The position numbers and the translations under genes are program-made. A stretch of DNA of 8,961 nucleotides from Lysobacterales bacterium (GTDB taxonomy: Bacteria; Pseudomonadota; Gammaproteobacteria; Xanthomonadales; Marinicellaceae), in the NCBI GenBank assembly GCA_015494035.1, contig WGBZ01000350.1, positions 1 to 8,961 of the forward strand, read 5' to 3'. Numbering within the stretch: position 1 is the stretch's first letter; every line of letters begins with the position of its first letter. Shown one piece after another: positions 1-7,371 of the stretch. Below the pieces are notes generated by a model. It ran no database searches. It was not told the DNA's origin and saw only the letters and a program-made list of their open reading frames with translations.

Positions 1-11
1 ACCTGGGCCGG

Positions 12-959
12 TCAATAGCTCGCCACGCCGATTTCCACCAATCGCTGGTGGAGAAAATCACGCGCGGTGATGTCGTCGTATTTGCGCCCTGCGCCCACAC
101 AGGATGGAATGCAACCGAGCACCGCGTCGGGATGCGGGTGGCAGAAGAACGGCATGGAATAGCGGGCAGAGGTACTGTTATCCGGATTTACCACGCGGTG
201 AGTGGTGGCGGGAATCACCTCGTTGGTGATGCGCGACAGCATGTCGCCGGAATCCACCACAATCTGCCCCGGCGTGCTGTCAACTTTCAGCCATTGGCCG
301 TCGCGATCCAGCAGTTCCAGTCCGGAGTCAGTGGCGCCCACCAGCAGGGTGATGAGGTTGATGTCTTCGTGAGCCGCGGCACGCACCGAGTTTTCCAGGT
401 TGAATTCCTTGATGGGTGGGTAATGAATGTTTCGCAGAATCGAATTGCCATCCCGGGTCAGGTCTTCAAAATAACCCTGGGGCACATCCAGGGCCGGGGC
501 CAGTGCGGTAAAAATCGTGCGCGCGGTGCGGTCCAGTTGGTCGTACAGGGCCAGCGCCACGTCCTTGAAGCCGGGAATTTCCTCTGGCCAGACGTTATCC
601 GGGTATTCGCCCCGCAAGCGATGGCCCGGCGGCAATTCGCGGCCCACGTGATAGTATTCTTTCAAATCGGGATTGGGGTTGTCCTTGGCGTGTTCCACCA
701 GCTTGGGCACGTAGCCACGCTGGCCACCGTTTTTCATGTCATATTTCTGTTTAACTTCACTGGGCAAGTCATAGAAATCCTTGAATTTTTCGTAAGCGGC
801 ATCCACCAGAGAAAAGTCAAAATCGTGGGGATTCAGGACAATAAAGCCGTAATCCACCAGGCCCGAATAGAAGTTGTCAATAAAACGCTGCTTTTCCAGT
901 TCGGTGCCTTCAGTCAGGTCAATCAGGTTTAACTCGGGGACTTTGCGTGGTTCTGTCAT
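12..959 (-). CDS. Isopenicillin N synthase-like Fe(II)/2-oxoglutarate dioxygenase
   Basis: A soluble non-heme iron oxygenase of about 315 residues. The N-terminal part looks like the DIOX_N domain (PELNLIDL at the start, YGFIVLNPH near 37-45, a Y/F-rich FYDLPSEVKQKY stretch near 62-73). The C-terminal jelly-roll carries the iron ligands H197 and D199 (AAHEDINLITLL) and H254 (TTHRVV), and the 2-oxoglutarate-binding R266-Y-S268. All catalytic ligands are intact; the substrate cannot be read from sequence. I chose ATG 959, which has a GGTGA ribosome site five bases upstream. An in-frame GTG at 968 would overlap the ccmI stop as GTGA and adds three residues (M-I-P), but has no visible ribosome site. 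The gene is directly coupled to ccmI, so it is probably expressed with the ccm operon, yet no role in heme attachment is known for this family. The stop is TGA at 12-14, and only 11 bases follow in the window. Confidence 0.88.
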   Translation of the reverse strand: MTEPRKVPELNLIDLTEGTELEKQRFIDNFYSGLVDYGFIVLNPHDFDFSLVDAAYEKFKDFYDLPSEVKQKYDMKNGGQRGYVPKLVEHAKDNPNPDLKEYYHVGRELPPGHRLRGEYPDNVWPEEIPGFKDVALALYDQLDRTARTIFTALAPALDVPQGYFEDLTRDGNSILRNIHYPPIKEFNLENSVRAAAHEDINLITLLVGATDSGLELLDRDGQWLKVDSTPGQIVVDSGDMLSRITNEVIPATTHRVVNPDNSTSARYSMPFFCHPHPDAVLGCIPSCVGAGRKYDDITARDFLHQRLVEIGVASY

Positions 960-964
960 GGGTA

Positions 965-2167
965 TCACCGGGTTTTGTTGAGAACAAGTTTCACGGGCTG
1001 TTTCAGCCCACGGGTCTGGACGGTGGCTTCCGTGGCTTCGATATCGCCGGGTTGGGGCATGGCATTGCCACTGAAACTGATTCGGGCGCCGACTTTAACC
1101 TGATCAAAGCCCGACAGCCGACGGTTTGGTTGCAGGCTGTTTTGATCCGTCAGCGTCACAGTGACCGGAAAGCCATTGGCGTTACCGCGCACCACGGCAA
1201 TGGGCATGGGCATACCAGCGGTGGGTTTGGCGTACACATACAGCACCGCGGGTTTGTCGCCAAGGTGGGCTTTCATGCCCGGACTGATGTCAATACGCAC
1301 AGGAATGGCAGCGGCTTCGGTGGTTTCCGCTTCGTTTGATTCTTGCCCACTGGCCGGGCTTTGTAGCGGAGGCTTGCCTTGCTGTTGGCGCACGCGGTCA
1401 ATCTGGGCGCTAAGCTGCTCCGCCACACGCGGGTTATCCACCAGGGTCAGCAGGTGGGTCCAGAGTTTTTCGGCCTGCTCCGGCTGGTTTTTTTCAAACG
1501 CATTCATGCCCATGAGCCAGAGCGCTTTCTGGTTGTCCGGGTCCAGTTCCAGCGCCCGTTGCAGGAGTTTTTCCGGCTCGCCACGAAAATTACCCTGACC
1601 GGCGGCAAAGGCCTTGGCTTCGGCCAGAGAGGCCAGCACCCAGGAGTTATCCGGTTGCAGTTGGCGCGCTTTCTCATACGCCTTGACCGCTTCGTCGTAT
1701 TTTTTCAGCGCCATCATGCTGCGGCCATACAGCAACCAGTTGTCCAGGTTTTGCGGGTCGTTTTTGATGCGTTTTTGTAGCGCAGCGACAGCCGTTTGCA
1801 TGTCCGGCGGCGCGCTCGACGGGCCTGAAGTGGTTGTCTGGCTGGTGGCTGTGCTGGCGGGGTTGACGAAGGCAGAGGTGGCTTCCGGCGAACCAATTTT
1901 ATGGTACAAAAATAAACCACCCAGGGCAATCACCAGCGCTGGCACCCACCAGGCACGCGTGTCGCTGTGGCTGCTTTGCGTGATGGCTTCGGCCAGTTGT
2001 TGTTGCAGCTGCTGGCGTTTGGCCGCAGGCAGGTCTTTGGCCTTGAGGGCGTCGGTGAGGGTGCGGATGGCCAGTCGCTTGTGTTGGTCGGCGCGGCGGG
2101 CAAACCACCACAACAGCGCCCCAACCGGAATCAGCAGGGCAATCAGAATGGCATAAAAACTGTTCAT
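965..2167 (-). CDS. ccmI: Cytochrome c maturation protein CcmI (TPR apocytochrome c chaperone)
   Basis: CcmI binds the C-terminus of apocytochrome c and hands it to the CcmF/CcmH heme ligation complex in the inner membrane. The 400-residue protein has the usual layout: a first membrane helix at about 4-22, a charged cytoplasmic helix rich in Q and K (about 25-65), a second membrane helix at about 73-90, then a periplasmic part. That part begins with a Ser/Thr/Pro linker (97-121) and continues with TPR repeats from about 123 to 250 (NWLLYGRSMMALKKYDEAV is a clear TPR unit; ALWLMGMNAFEKNQPEQAE another). After a second low-complexity linker (265-285) comes a beta-rich C-terminal domain (VRIDISPGMKAHL onward) typical of long CcmI proteins. 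The start ATG overlaps the ccmH stop by four bases, with GGGAG upstream. CcmH and CcmI are separate here, unlike the fused CcmH of E. coli. Confidence 0.95.
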   Translation of the reverse strand: MNSFYAILIALLIPVGALLWWFARRADQHKRLAIRTLTDALKAKDLPAAKRQQLQQQLAEAITQSSHSDTRAWWVPALVIALGGLFLYHKIGSPEATSAFVNPASTATSQTTTSGPSSAPPDMQTAVAALQKRIKNDPQNLDNWLLYGRSMMALKKYDEAVKAYEKARQLQPDNSWVLASLAEAKAFAAGQGNFRGEPEKLLQRALELDPDNQKALWLMGMNAFEKNQPEQAEKLWTHLLTLVDNPRVAEQLSAQIDRVRQQQGKPPLQSPASGQESNEAETTEAAAIPVRIDISPGMKAHLGDKPAVLYVYAKPTAGMPMPIAVVRGNANGFPVTVTLTDQNSLQPNRRLSGFDQVKVGARISFSGNAMPQPGDIEATEATVQTRGLKQPVKLVLNKTR

Positions 2168-2673
2168 GAGCGGTGTTTCTCCCTATCAGCCGCAGGCGAG
2201 GGTGCAGTGGTTTTAGTGTCGCCATTGTCAGCGGGTTTCTGGCCAGAGCGACGAATGGAGCGCAGCAGCGCAAAGGCGCCAACAAACAGCATGAGAAATG
2301 GCAATGTCCAGAGCACAATGGTGTCAGCCCGCACTGGTGGGTTGTAACGCACGAAATCGCCATAACGCTGAACCAGATAGGCGGTGATCTCCTCGCCGCT
2401 TTTGCCCTGTTTGATGAATTCCGCCACCTCATTGCGCAGATCGCGGGCCAGGTCGGCATCGGAATCGGCAATATTCTGGTTCTGGCACACCAGGCAACGC
2501 AGTTCTTCGGTGAGTTGCCGATACAGGGCTTCCTGTTCGGGGCTTTCAAACTGGTGTACGTCGATGGCTACTGCCGTTGATGCCAGCAACCACAGGCTGA
2601 GGATGGTCAGGCCCAGTCGAGTCAGACGTGATGGTTTGTTATTCAGGCTTAAAATACGGGGAAACGCCGTCAT
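2164..2673 (-). CDS. ccmH: Cytochrome c maturation protein CcmH (thiol-disulfide oxidoreductase)
   Basis: CcmH is a membrane-anchored periplasmic thioredox protein that helps keep the apocytochrome CXXCH cysteines reduced and forms part of the heme ligation complex with CcmF and CcmI. The 169-residue protein has an N-terminal signal or anchor helix at about 20-37, the family signature LRCLVCQNQNIADSDADLA with redox cysteines C60 and C63, the three-helix domain to about 110 (including RYGDFVRYNPP), and a C-terminal membrane helix at about 117-136 followed by a short polar tail. Length matches the short, unfused CcmH of Pseudomonas-type clusters. The start ATG shares an ATGA with the ccmG stop and is preceded by a strong GGAGG seven bases upstream, so the start is well supported even though it leaves about 20 residues before the hydrophobic segment. 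Confidence 0.96.
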   Translation of the reverse strand: MTAFPRILSLNNKPSRLTRLGLTILSLWLLASTAVAIDVHQFESPEQEALYRQLTEELRCLVCQNQNIADSDADLARDLRNEVAEFIKQGKSGEEITAYLVQRYGDFVRYNPPVRADTIVLWTLPFLMLFVGAFALLRSIRRSGQKPADNGDTKTTAPSPAADREKHRS

Positions 2674-3221
2674 TGGCCGGCCTCCATTTTACGAATCAGG
2701 GGCAGCAGTTCGTTCTGAACCACCTGTGGGGTGATTTCACCCACCACCTTGTGACGGATGATGCCTTTCTGGTCGATGACAAAGGACTCGGGTGCGCCAT
2801 AAACGCCAAAATCAATGGCGGTACGGCCTTCGTAATCCACCAGCACGTCCCGGTAAGGGTCACCAAACCGCTGTAGCCAGGCTTTGGCGTTTTCGGGTTC
2901 ATCCTTCCAGTTCAGTCCATACACCGGGATGATGCCCGAGCGCGCGACTTCCGTCACCATGGGGTGTTCCACCCGGCAGGACGGACACCAGCTGCCCCAG
3001 ACATTAAGCAGGTAATACTGCCCCAGCAGGTCACCTTTGCGAATCACCCGGTCGGGCTGATGCAGGGAAGGCAGAGCAAATTCCGGCGCCGGTTTGCCAA
3101 TCAACGGGGACGGAATCAGTCGCGGGTTTTTGCCAATGCCGCTCATCAGCAGAAGCACAAAAGCGACGAAAACCACCAGCGGCAAAACGGCTTTGATGAA
3201 CACAGAGCGGGAACGTTTCAT
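2670..3221 (-). CDS. ccmG: Thiol:disulfide interchange protein CcmG/DsbE
   Basis: A periplasmic, membrane-anchored thioredoxin-fold reductant of 183 residues. In the family it receives electrons from DsbD/CcdA and reduces apocytochrome c (directly or through CcmH) before heme attachment. Visible features: one N-terminal membrane helix (about 11-27), the DsbE-type leader into the fold (LIGKPAPEFALPSL at 40-53), the active site NVWGSWCPSC with C79 and C82, and the cis-proline loop GVYGAPESF (P144) that marks the CcmG group. YGLNWKDEPENAKAWL near 101-116 is also typical. The start overlaps the ccmF stop as ATGA with GGAGG seven bases upstream. No residues appear to be missing. Confidence 0.97.
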   Translation of the reverse strand: MKRSRSVFIKAVLPLVVFVAFVLLLMSGIGKNPRLIPSPLIGKPAPEFALPSLHQPDRVIRKGDLLGQYYLLNVWGSWCPSCRVEHPMVTEVARSGIIPVYGLNWKDEPENAKAWLQRFGDPYRDVLVDYEGRTAIDFGVYGAPESFVIDQKGIIRHKVVGEITPQVVQNELLPLIRKMEAGQ

Positions 3222-5200
3222 GCGTTGACCTCCGTGACCTTGTCGTCAGGCGTGCCGCTGTTTTTTTCCAGCCACTGGCTGGCCAAATGACTTTTTTCCG
3301 CCTCGGCATGGCGTTTGTAGCGGCGATCCGTGGCCGCCAGCAGACCACCGAGCATCATCAGCAGGCCGCCGCCCCACATCCAGCGGATAAATGGCTTGAT
3401 GTAAATACGCACCGACCAGCCACCCTGGTCATTCAGTTGTTCGCCCAGAGAAATGTAGAGGTCCCGGGTCAGTCCAGGATCAATGGCCGCTTCGGTCATG
3501 GGTTTGCGCTGGCGCGGGTATTCGCGTTTTTGCGGGTGTAAAACAGTCACCAGCTTGTCGCCCTGAAAGACTTTGAAAGTCCCTTCTTCGGCAATGTAGT
3601 TTTCAACCCGCTTACGCTGCACGCCCTCAAAGGCAAAGGTGTAGCCTTTGAAGGTGGCGCTTTCGCCCGGATTCATCAGCAGGTCTTTTTCGAAATCGGT
3701 GTGTTCGGTCATGGACACCCCGAAGACGAAAAAGGCCACGCCCAAATGGGCCAGGTGCATGCCCAAGCGGCCCCGGGTCAGGCGGCCCTTTTCGGTCAGC
3801 AGCGCATAGAGGGTGTTGACCAGCAGCCAGATACCGCCGTAGACACCGGCCAGCGCCTTGAGTGGCAGTGGCCTGAGAAACCACCAGACGATGATGGTGA
3901 GCACGGTGGTGAGCAGGAACAGGGGGGTCAGTTGACGTACCACGCGGGCAAAGGAATCGCGGTGCCAGCGCATCATCACGCCGATGGGCAACAATACCAC
4001 CATGGGCACCATAATGAGGAAAAACATCAGGCCGAAGTAGGGCGGGCCAATGGAGATTTTTTTGCCGAAGGCATCAAACAGCAGGGGAAACAGGGTGCCC
4101 AGTAGCACTGTGAAGGTGGCCACCAGAAAAATCAGCGAATTGGCCAGCAACAGGGTTTCGCGGGAACTGAGTTCAAAGCCGGGCTCTGAACGGATTTTGT
4201 GCGCGCGCAGGGCATACAGCAACAGGCCACCGCCGGTGTAGAAGCCCAGCAGGGCCAGCACAAAAATGCCGCGTTTGGGATCACTGGCAAAAGCATGCAC
4301 CGAGGTCAGAATACCGGAACGAACCAGAAACGTGCCCAGCACACTGAGACTGAAAGCCAGAATGGACAGCAGTACCGTCCAGCCACGAAACGCGTTTCTC
4401 CGTTCGCTGACGGCCTGCACGTGGATCAAGGCCGTGGCGGCCAGCCAGGGCATAAAGGAGGCATTTTCCACCGGGTCCCAGAACCACCAGCCACCCCAGC
4501 CCAGTTCGTAATAGGCCCACCAGCTGCCCAGCACAATGCCCATGGTCAGAAAAGCCCAGGCCGCATTGGTCCACGGGCGCGACCAACGTATCCATTTTTC
4601 GTCCAGATCGCCGCCCAGCAGCGCCGCAATGGCGATGGCATAGGGAACGGACAGGCCCACGTAACCGGCATATAGAATGGGTGGGTGAATAATCAGGCCA
4701 ATGTCCTGCAACAGGGGATTCAGGTCTACGCCTTCGGCGGGAATGGGGAACAGGCGCTCAAATGGGTTGGAGGCAAACACCACGAAGGCCAGAAAACCCA
4801 GCGACACCCAGCCCAGCACTGCCAGCACACGGGCAATGCGGTCATGACTGAGGGAGTGGCTGAAACGCGCCACCAGCGCCACCCAGACAGTCTGGATGGT
4901 GACCCACAGCAACATGGAACCTTCGTGCGCGCCCCACACGGCCGAGATGCGGTACCGTAACGGCAACAGGGAATTGGAATTTCGCCAGACATAAGCGACA
5001 GAAAAATCCTGCACCACAAACAGCCACACCAGGGTCAGAAACGCGCCGAAAACCAGCACAAACTGCAGGTAAGCCAAGGGGCGCGCCAGCAACATCCAGT
5101 CATCGCGCTTGAAAAAATAGCCCAGCAGGGGAATGATGCTCAGGCACAAGGCCGTAAGCAGGGCCAAACCAAGTAGGAATTGTCCGATTTCTGCCAGCAT
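3218..5200 (-). CDS. ccmF: Heme lyase CcmF
   Basis: CcmF is the large inner-membrane subunit that reduces and removes heme from holo-CcmE and joins it to apocytochrome c with CcmH and CcmI. The 660-residue product has many membrane helices throughout. The tryptophan-rich WWD heme-handling motif lies at about 235-253 (WGGWWFWDPVENASF). The periplasmic heme-ligand histidines flanking it are H172 (IIHPPILY) and H302 (SVHAFASDP); the histidines expected for the internal heme b are H260 (ALIHVQAV) and probably H485 (HLAHLG). WGAHEGS near 90-96 is another conserved family block. A soluble periplasmic loop at about 500-605 precedes a last helix and a basic tail. The gene lies 15 bases after ccmE, with only a weak GAACGAG upstream, and overlaps ccmG by four bases. 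Confidence 0.98.
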   Translation of the reverse strand: MLAEIGQFLLGLALLTALCLSIIPLLGYFFKRDDWMLLARPLAYLQFVLVFGAFLTLVWLFVVQDFSVAYVWRNSNSLLPLRYRISAVWGAHEGSMLLWVTIQTVWVALVARFSHSLSHDRIARVLAVLGWVSLGFLAFVVFASNPFERLFPIPAEGVDLNPLLQDIGLIIHPPILYAGYVGLSVPYAIAIAALLGGDLDEKWIRWSRPWTNAAWAFLTMGIVLGSWWAYYELGWGGWWFWDPVENASFMPWLAATALIHVQAVSERRNAFRGWTVLLSILAFSLSVLGTFLVRSGILTSVHAFASDPKRGIFVLALLGFYTGGGLLLYALRAHKIRSEPGFELSSRETLLLANSLIFLVATFTVLLGTLFPLLFDAFGKKISIGPPYFGLMFFLIMVPMVVLLPIGVMMRWHRDSFARVVRQLTPLFLLTTVLTIIVWWFLRPLPLKALAGVYGGIWLLVNTLYALLTEKGRLTRGRLGMHLAHLGVAFFVFGVSMTEHTDFEKDLLMNPGESATFKGYTFAFEGVQRKRVENYIAEEGTFKVFQGDKLVTVLHPQKREYPRQRKPMTEAAIDPGLTRDLYISLGEQLNDQGGWSVRIYIKPFIRWMWGGGLLMMLGGLLAATDRRYKRHAEAEKSHLASQWLEKNSGTPDDKVTEVNA

Positions 5201-5215
5201 GGCGTCAGGTCTCGT

Positions 5216-5674
5216 TCAGGGTTTTTGGGGCGCCGGAGCGGTTTCGCCGGCCGGCTTTTGCTTCAAGCTGGCGGCCACTTCCGGAGGCATGTAGTTTTCG
5301 TCGTGCTTGGCCAGGATTTCCTCGGCCTTAAAGGTGCCATCCGTCCCCATGCGGCCAATGGCGATAACGCCCTGGCCTTCGCGGAACAGATCCGGCAGGA
5401 TGCCTTCGTAATGCACGGGCACTTCCTTGGCGTAGTCGGTGATCACGAAGTCCACTTTCAGGCTGTCACCGGCCTTATGAAAGGTGCCTTCCTTGACCAT
5501 GCCGCCAATGCGGAAATTGCGCTGTTGGGGAAAGTTGCCCTCGGCAATATCCGACGGGCTTTTGTAATACAGGATGTTTTCGCGAAAAGCTGACATCATG
5601 AGGGCCGTGGCCGCGGCCACACCCAGCAGGATCAGCAGGGTAATCATCAGGCGTTTCTTGCGTTTGGGAGTCAT
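5216..5674 (-). CDS. ccmE: Cytochrome c maturation heme chaperone CcmE
   Basis: CcmE is the periplasmic heme chaperone that binds heme covalently through a histidine before passing it to CcmF. The 152-residue protein has a basic N-terminus (MTPKRKKRL), one membrane anchor (about 9-28), and the OB-fold domain with the expected family blocks: ENILYYKSPSDI, FRIGGMVKEGT and VPVHYEGILPDLFREGQGV. The heme-binding motif is intact as LAKHDENYMPPEV, with the covalent-heme histidine H124 and the ligand tyrosine Y128. The flexible C-terminal tail is rich in Ala, Pro and Lys, as usual. The ATG has no strong ribosome site immediately upstream. It is separated from ccmD by the largest gap inside the operon (43 bases), which contains a hairpin. 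Confidence 0.97.
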   Translation of the reverse strand: MTPKRKKRLMITLLILLGVAAATALMMSAFRENILYYKSPSDIAEGNFPQQRNFRIGGMVKEGTFHKAGDSLKVDFVITDYAKEVPVHYEGILPDLFREGQGVIAIGRMGTDGTFKAEEILAKHDENYMPPEVAASLKQKPAGETAPAPQKP

Positions 5675-5701
5675 TGTGTGTGCTCGCTTGGTTCAATGGG
5701 G

Positions 5702-5720
5702 TGAACGGTGTGACCGTTCA
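5702..5720. promoter_or_regulatory. Perfect 8-bp hairpin over the ccmD stop codon
   Basis: TGAACGGT at 5702-5709 and ACCGTTCA at 5713-5720 are exact inverted copies separated by three bases. On the minus strand the stem begins with the TGA stop of ccmD. No T-run follows in either direction, so a simple intrinsic terminator is unlikely. An mRNA processing or stabilising stem, or a translation control element for ccmE, would fit its place in the only gap of the operon; that role is inference. Confidence 0.4.
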
Positions 5721-5909
5721 GGCCTGCGGTCGGTTCCGCCGCTGTTTTTTTCGTTGCTGCTGGCGTCGCTGCAGGGACAACAGCTGGCGGCACAACTGTT
5801 TTTGTCGGCGTTTCAGCGAAATCATGTCCCAGCCAATCAAGGCAAGGAAAAGCGCCACTGAGCTCCAGACGTAAACACCGTATTTGCCCATGTCGAGAAA
5901 TTCAGGCAT
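5718..5909 (-). CDS. ccmD: Heme exporter protein CcmD
   Basis: A small membrane protein of 63 residues that in the family stabilises the CcmABC complex with holo-CcmE and helps release it. It shows the typical CcmD pattern: a short leader with MGKYGVYVWSSVALF (about 7-21), a single membrane helix (about 11-28), and a strongly basic cytoplasmic tail (LKRRQKQLCRQ and QRRQQQRKKQRRN). The start is set at ATG 5909 because AGGAG lies seven bases upstream and the family motif follows directly. A longer reading from a TTG at 5927 adds six residues (start through K6) but would place the ribosome site inside the gene. The chosen ATG overlaps the end of ccmC by eight bases, pointing to translational coupling. 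Confidence 0.93.
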   Translation of the reverse strand: MPEFLDMGKYGVYVWSSVALFLALIGWDMISLKRRQKQLCRQLLSLQRRQQQRKKQRRNRPQA

Positions 5910-6660
5910 TTTGACACTCCTGTTCAATCACCTTTTGCACCCAGACGGTGTGTTTTTCAGTTTCCAACAACAACAGTCGCGCCCGCTTGAGCACCGAATA
6001 GCCGTAATAGAGTTTGGTGCCGATGGCCATGATCAGCCAGCCGCGCAGCATGCTCCAGGGAATGTGTTGTTGGCCAAACAGACTGACGGTGGAGGCCTGA
6101 TGAATGGTGGACCACCATTGCACGGAAAAATGAATAATGGGCAGATTGACCAGGCCGATCACCGCCACCAGCGCAGCCACACGCGCGCCCTTGCGCGGGT
6201 CGTCGTAGGCATTATAGGTGGCCATCACGCCAATGTAGAGAAACAGCAGGATCAGCTCGGAGGTCATGCGCGCGTCCCAGTCCCACCAGGTGCCCCACAT
6301 GGGTTTGCCCCAGAGTGAGCCGGTCACCAGCGCCAGCAGGGTAAAGATGGCGCCAATGGGGGCCGAGGCAATGAGGATGGCTTCGGCCACTTTCATGCGC
6401 CAGACCAGCGCCATGAAACCGGAAATACCCATCACCAGGTAGATAAACATGGACATCCAGGCGGCTGGCACGTGGATGTAGGAAATTTTGAAACTTTCGC
6501 GTTGCTGGTAGTCAATGGGTGCCACAAACAGGCCGTCGTACAGCCCCCACAGCATCAGCAACACACCGGCCCAGAACAGCCACGGCAACCATTTGCCGGT
6601 GATGCGGTAAAACGTCGGCGGTGAACCCAGTTGGTGGTACAGCTTGACAAGGCGATTCAT
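5902..6660 (-). CDS. ccmC: Heme exporter/heme handling protein CcmC
   Basis: CcmC is the inner-membrane protein that presents heme to CcmE for covalent binding. The 252-residue product has about six membrane helices. The WWD motif is seen at about 122-136 (WGTWWDWDARMTSEL), and the two flanking periplasmic histidines that serve as heme ligands in the family are present as H63 (SYIHVPAAW) and H187 (WWSTIHQ). Length matches other CcmC proteins. The gene begins six bases after the ccmB stop, with only a weak GGAATAA site ahead of its ATG, so it may depend on coupling to ccmB. Confidence 0.97.
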   Translation of the reverse strand: MNRLVKLYHQLGSPPTFYRITGKWLPWLFWAGVLLMLWGLYDGLFVAPIDYQQRESFKISYIHVPAAWMSMFIYLVMGISGFMALVWRMKVAEAILIASAPIGAIFTLLALVTGSLWGKPMWGTWWDWDARMTSELILLFLYIGVMATYNAYDDPRKGARVAALVAVIGLVNLPIIHFSVQWWSTIHQASTVSLFGQQHIPWSMLRGWLIMAIGTKLYYGYSVLKRARLLLLETEKHTVWVQKVIEQECQNA

Positions 6661-6666
6661 GCGGAA

Positions 6667-7371
6667 TTATTCCAGATTGATTCGGATGGCGGTGGCCGCG
6701 GCAAAAGGCACCAGTGTCAGGGAAAAGACCAGAATGGCAGTCAGGGCCAGCAACTGCCCGGAAGCTGAGTTGCCCAGCGTGCTTTCCAGAATGGCGCTGG
6801 CGCCAAAGATAAGCACCGGGGCCAGCAAGGGCATGACCAGCACCGTCAGCAACAAACCGCCGTGGCGGAGGCTCATGGTCAGCGCCGAACCCATGGCGCC
6901 AATCAGACTAATGGTGGGTGTGCCCAGCAGCAGCGACCCCATCATCACCCCGAAAGCGGATTCCGGCAGGTGCATCAGGACGGCTATTATAGGCGAAAAC
7001 ACGGTTAAAGGTAAGCCGGTCAGCAACCAGTGGGCCGTGGCTTTGGCCAGCACCGAGGCCGGCAGGGGCACGGCTGAAAGGGCATAGGTTTCCAGTGAAC
7101 CATCTTCGTGATCGACTTTGAAAATGTGATCCAGTGTCAACAGGCTGGCCAGCAAGGCCAGCACCCAGATGACCGCCGGGGCAATGGAAGCCAGGGTTTT
7201 GGCGCCGGCCCCCAGGCCCAGGGGAAACATGGTCACCACCAGTAGCTGAAACACCAACGGCTGATAGATTTGCGATTTTTGCCGCACACCCAGCAGCAGG
7301 TCGCGGCGGATCAAGGCCCACAGCACCGTGGCGGGCTTCACTGGAATCATGTCGTTAATGTGCCGGATCAT
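6667..7371 (-). CDS. ccmB: Heme exporter ABC permease CcmB
   Basis: CcmB is the membrane subunit that pairs with the ATPase CcmA. In the current model ATP hydrolysis releases holo-CcmE from CcmC rather than exporting heme as such. The 234-residue protein has about six membrane helices and the conserved family blocks: IRRDLLLGVRQKSQ near 21-34, FPLGLGAG near 49-56, ASLLTLDHIFKVDHEDGSLE near 75-94, AHWLLTGLPL, and LLGTPTISLIGAMGSALT near 147-164. The start ATG overlaps the ccmA stop (ATGA), with AAGGCGG about seven bases upstream. A second Met at residue 8 would match the usual family start but has no ribosome site. Confidence 0.96.
   Translation of the reverse strand: MIRHINDMIPVKPATVLWALIRRDLLLGVRQKSQIYQPLVFQLLVVTMFPLGLGAGAKTLASIAPAVIWVLALLASLLTLDHIFKVDHEDGSLETYALSAVPLPASVLAKATAHWLLTGLPLTVFSPIIAVLMHLPESAFGVMMGSLLLGTPTISLIGAMGSALTMSLRHGGLLLTVLVMPLLAPVLIFGASAILESTLGNSASGQLLALTAILVFSLTLVPFAAATAIRINLE

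Noticed and set aside
48..932. Long open frame of 294 codons on the plus strand opposite the oxygenase gene
   Set aside because: It is fully antisense to a gene with intact catalytic motifs, its translation shows no recognisable domain, and long antisense frames are expected in GC-rich coding DNA.
5718..5927. Longer ccmD starting at TTG 5927
   Set aside because: AGGAG lies just ahead of the ATG at 5909, where the family motif begins, so the shorter form is preferred.
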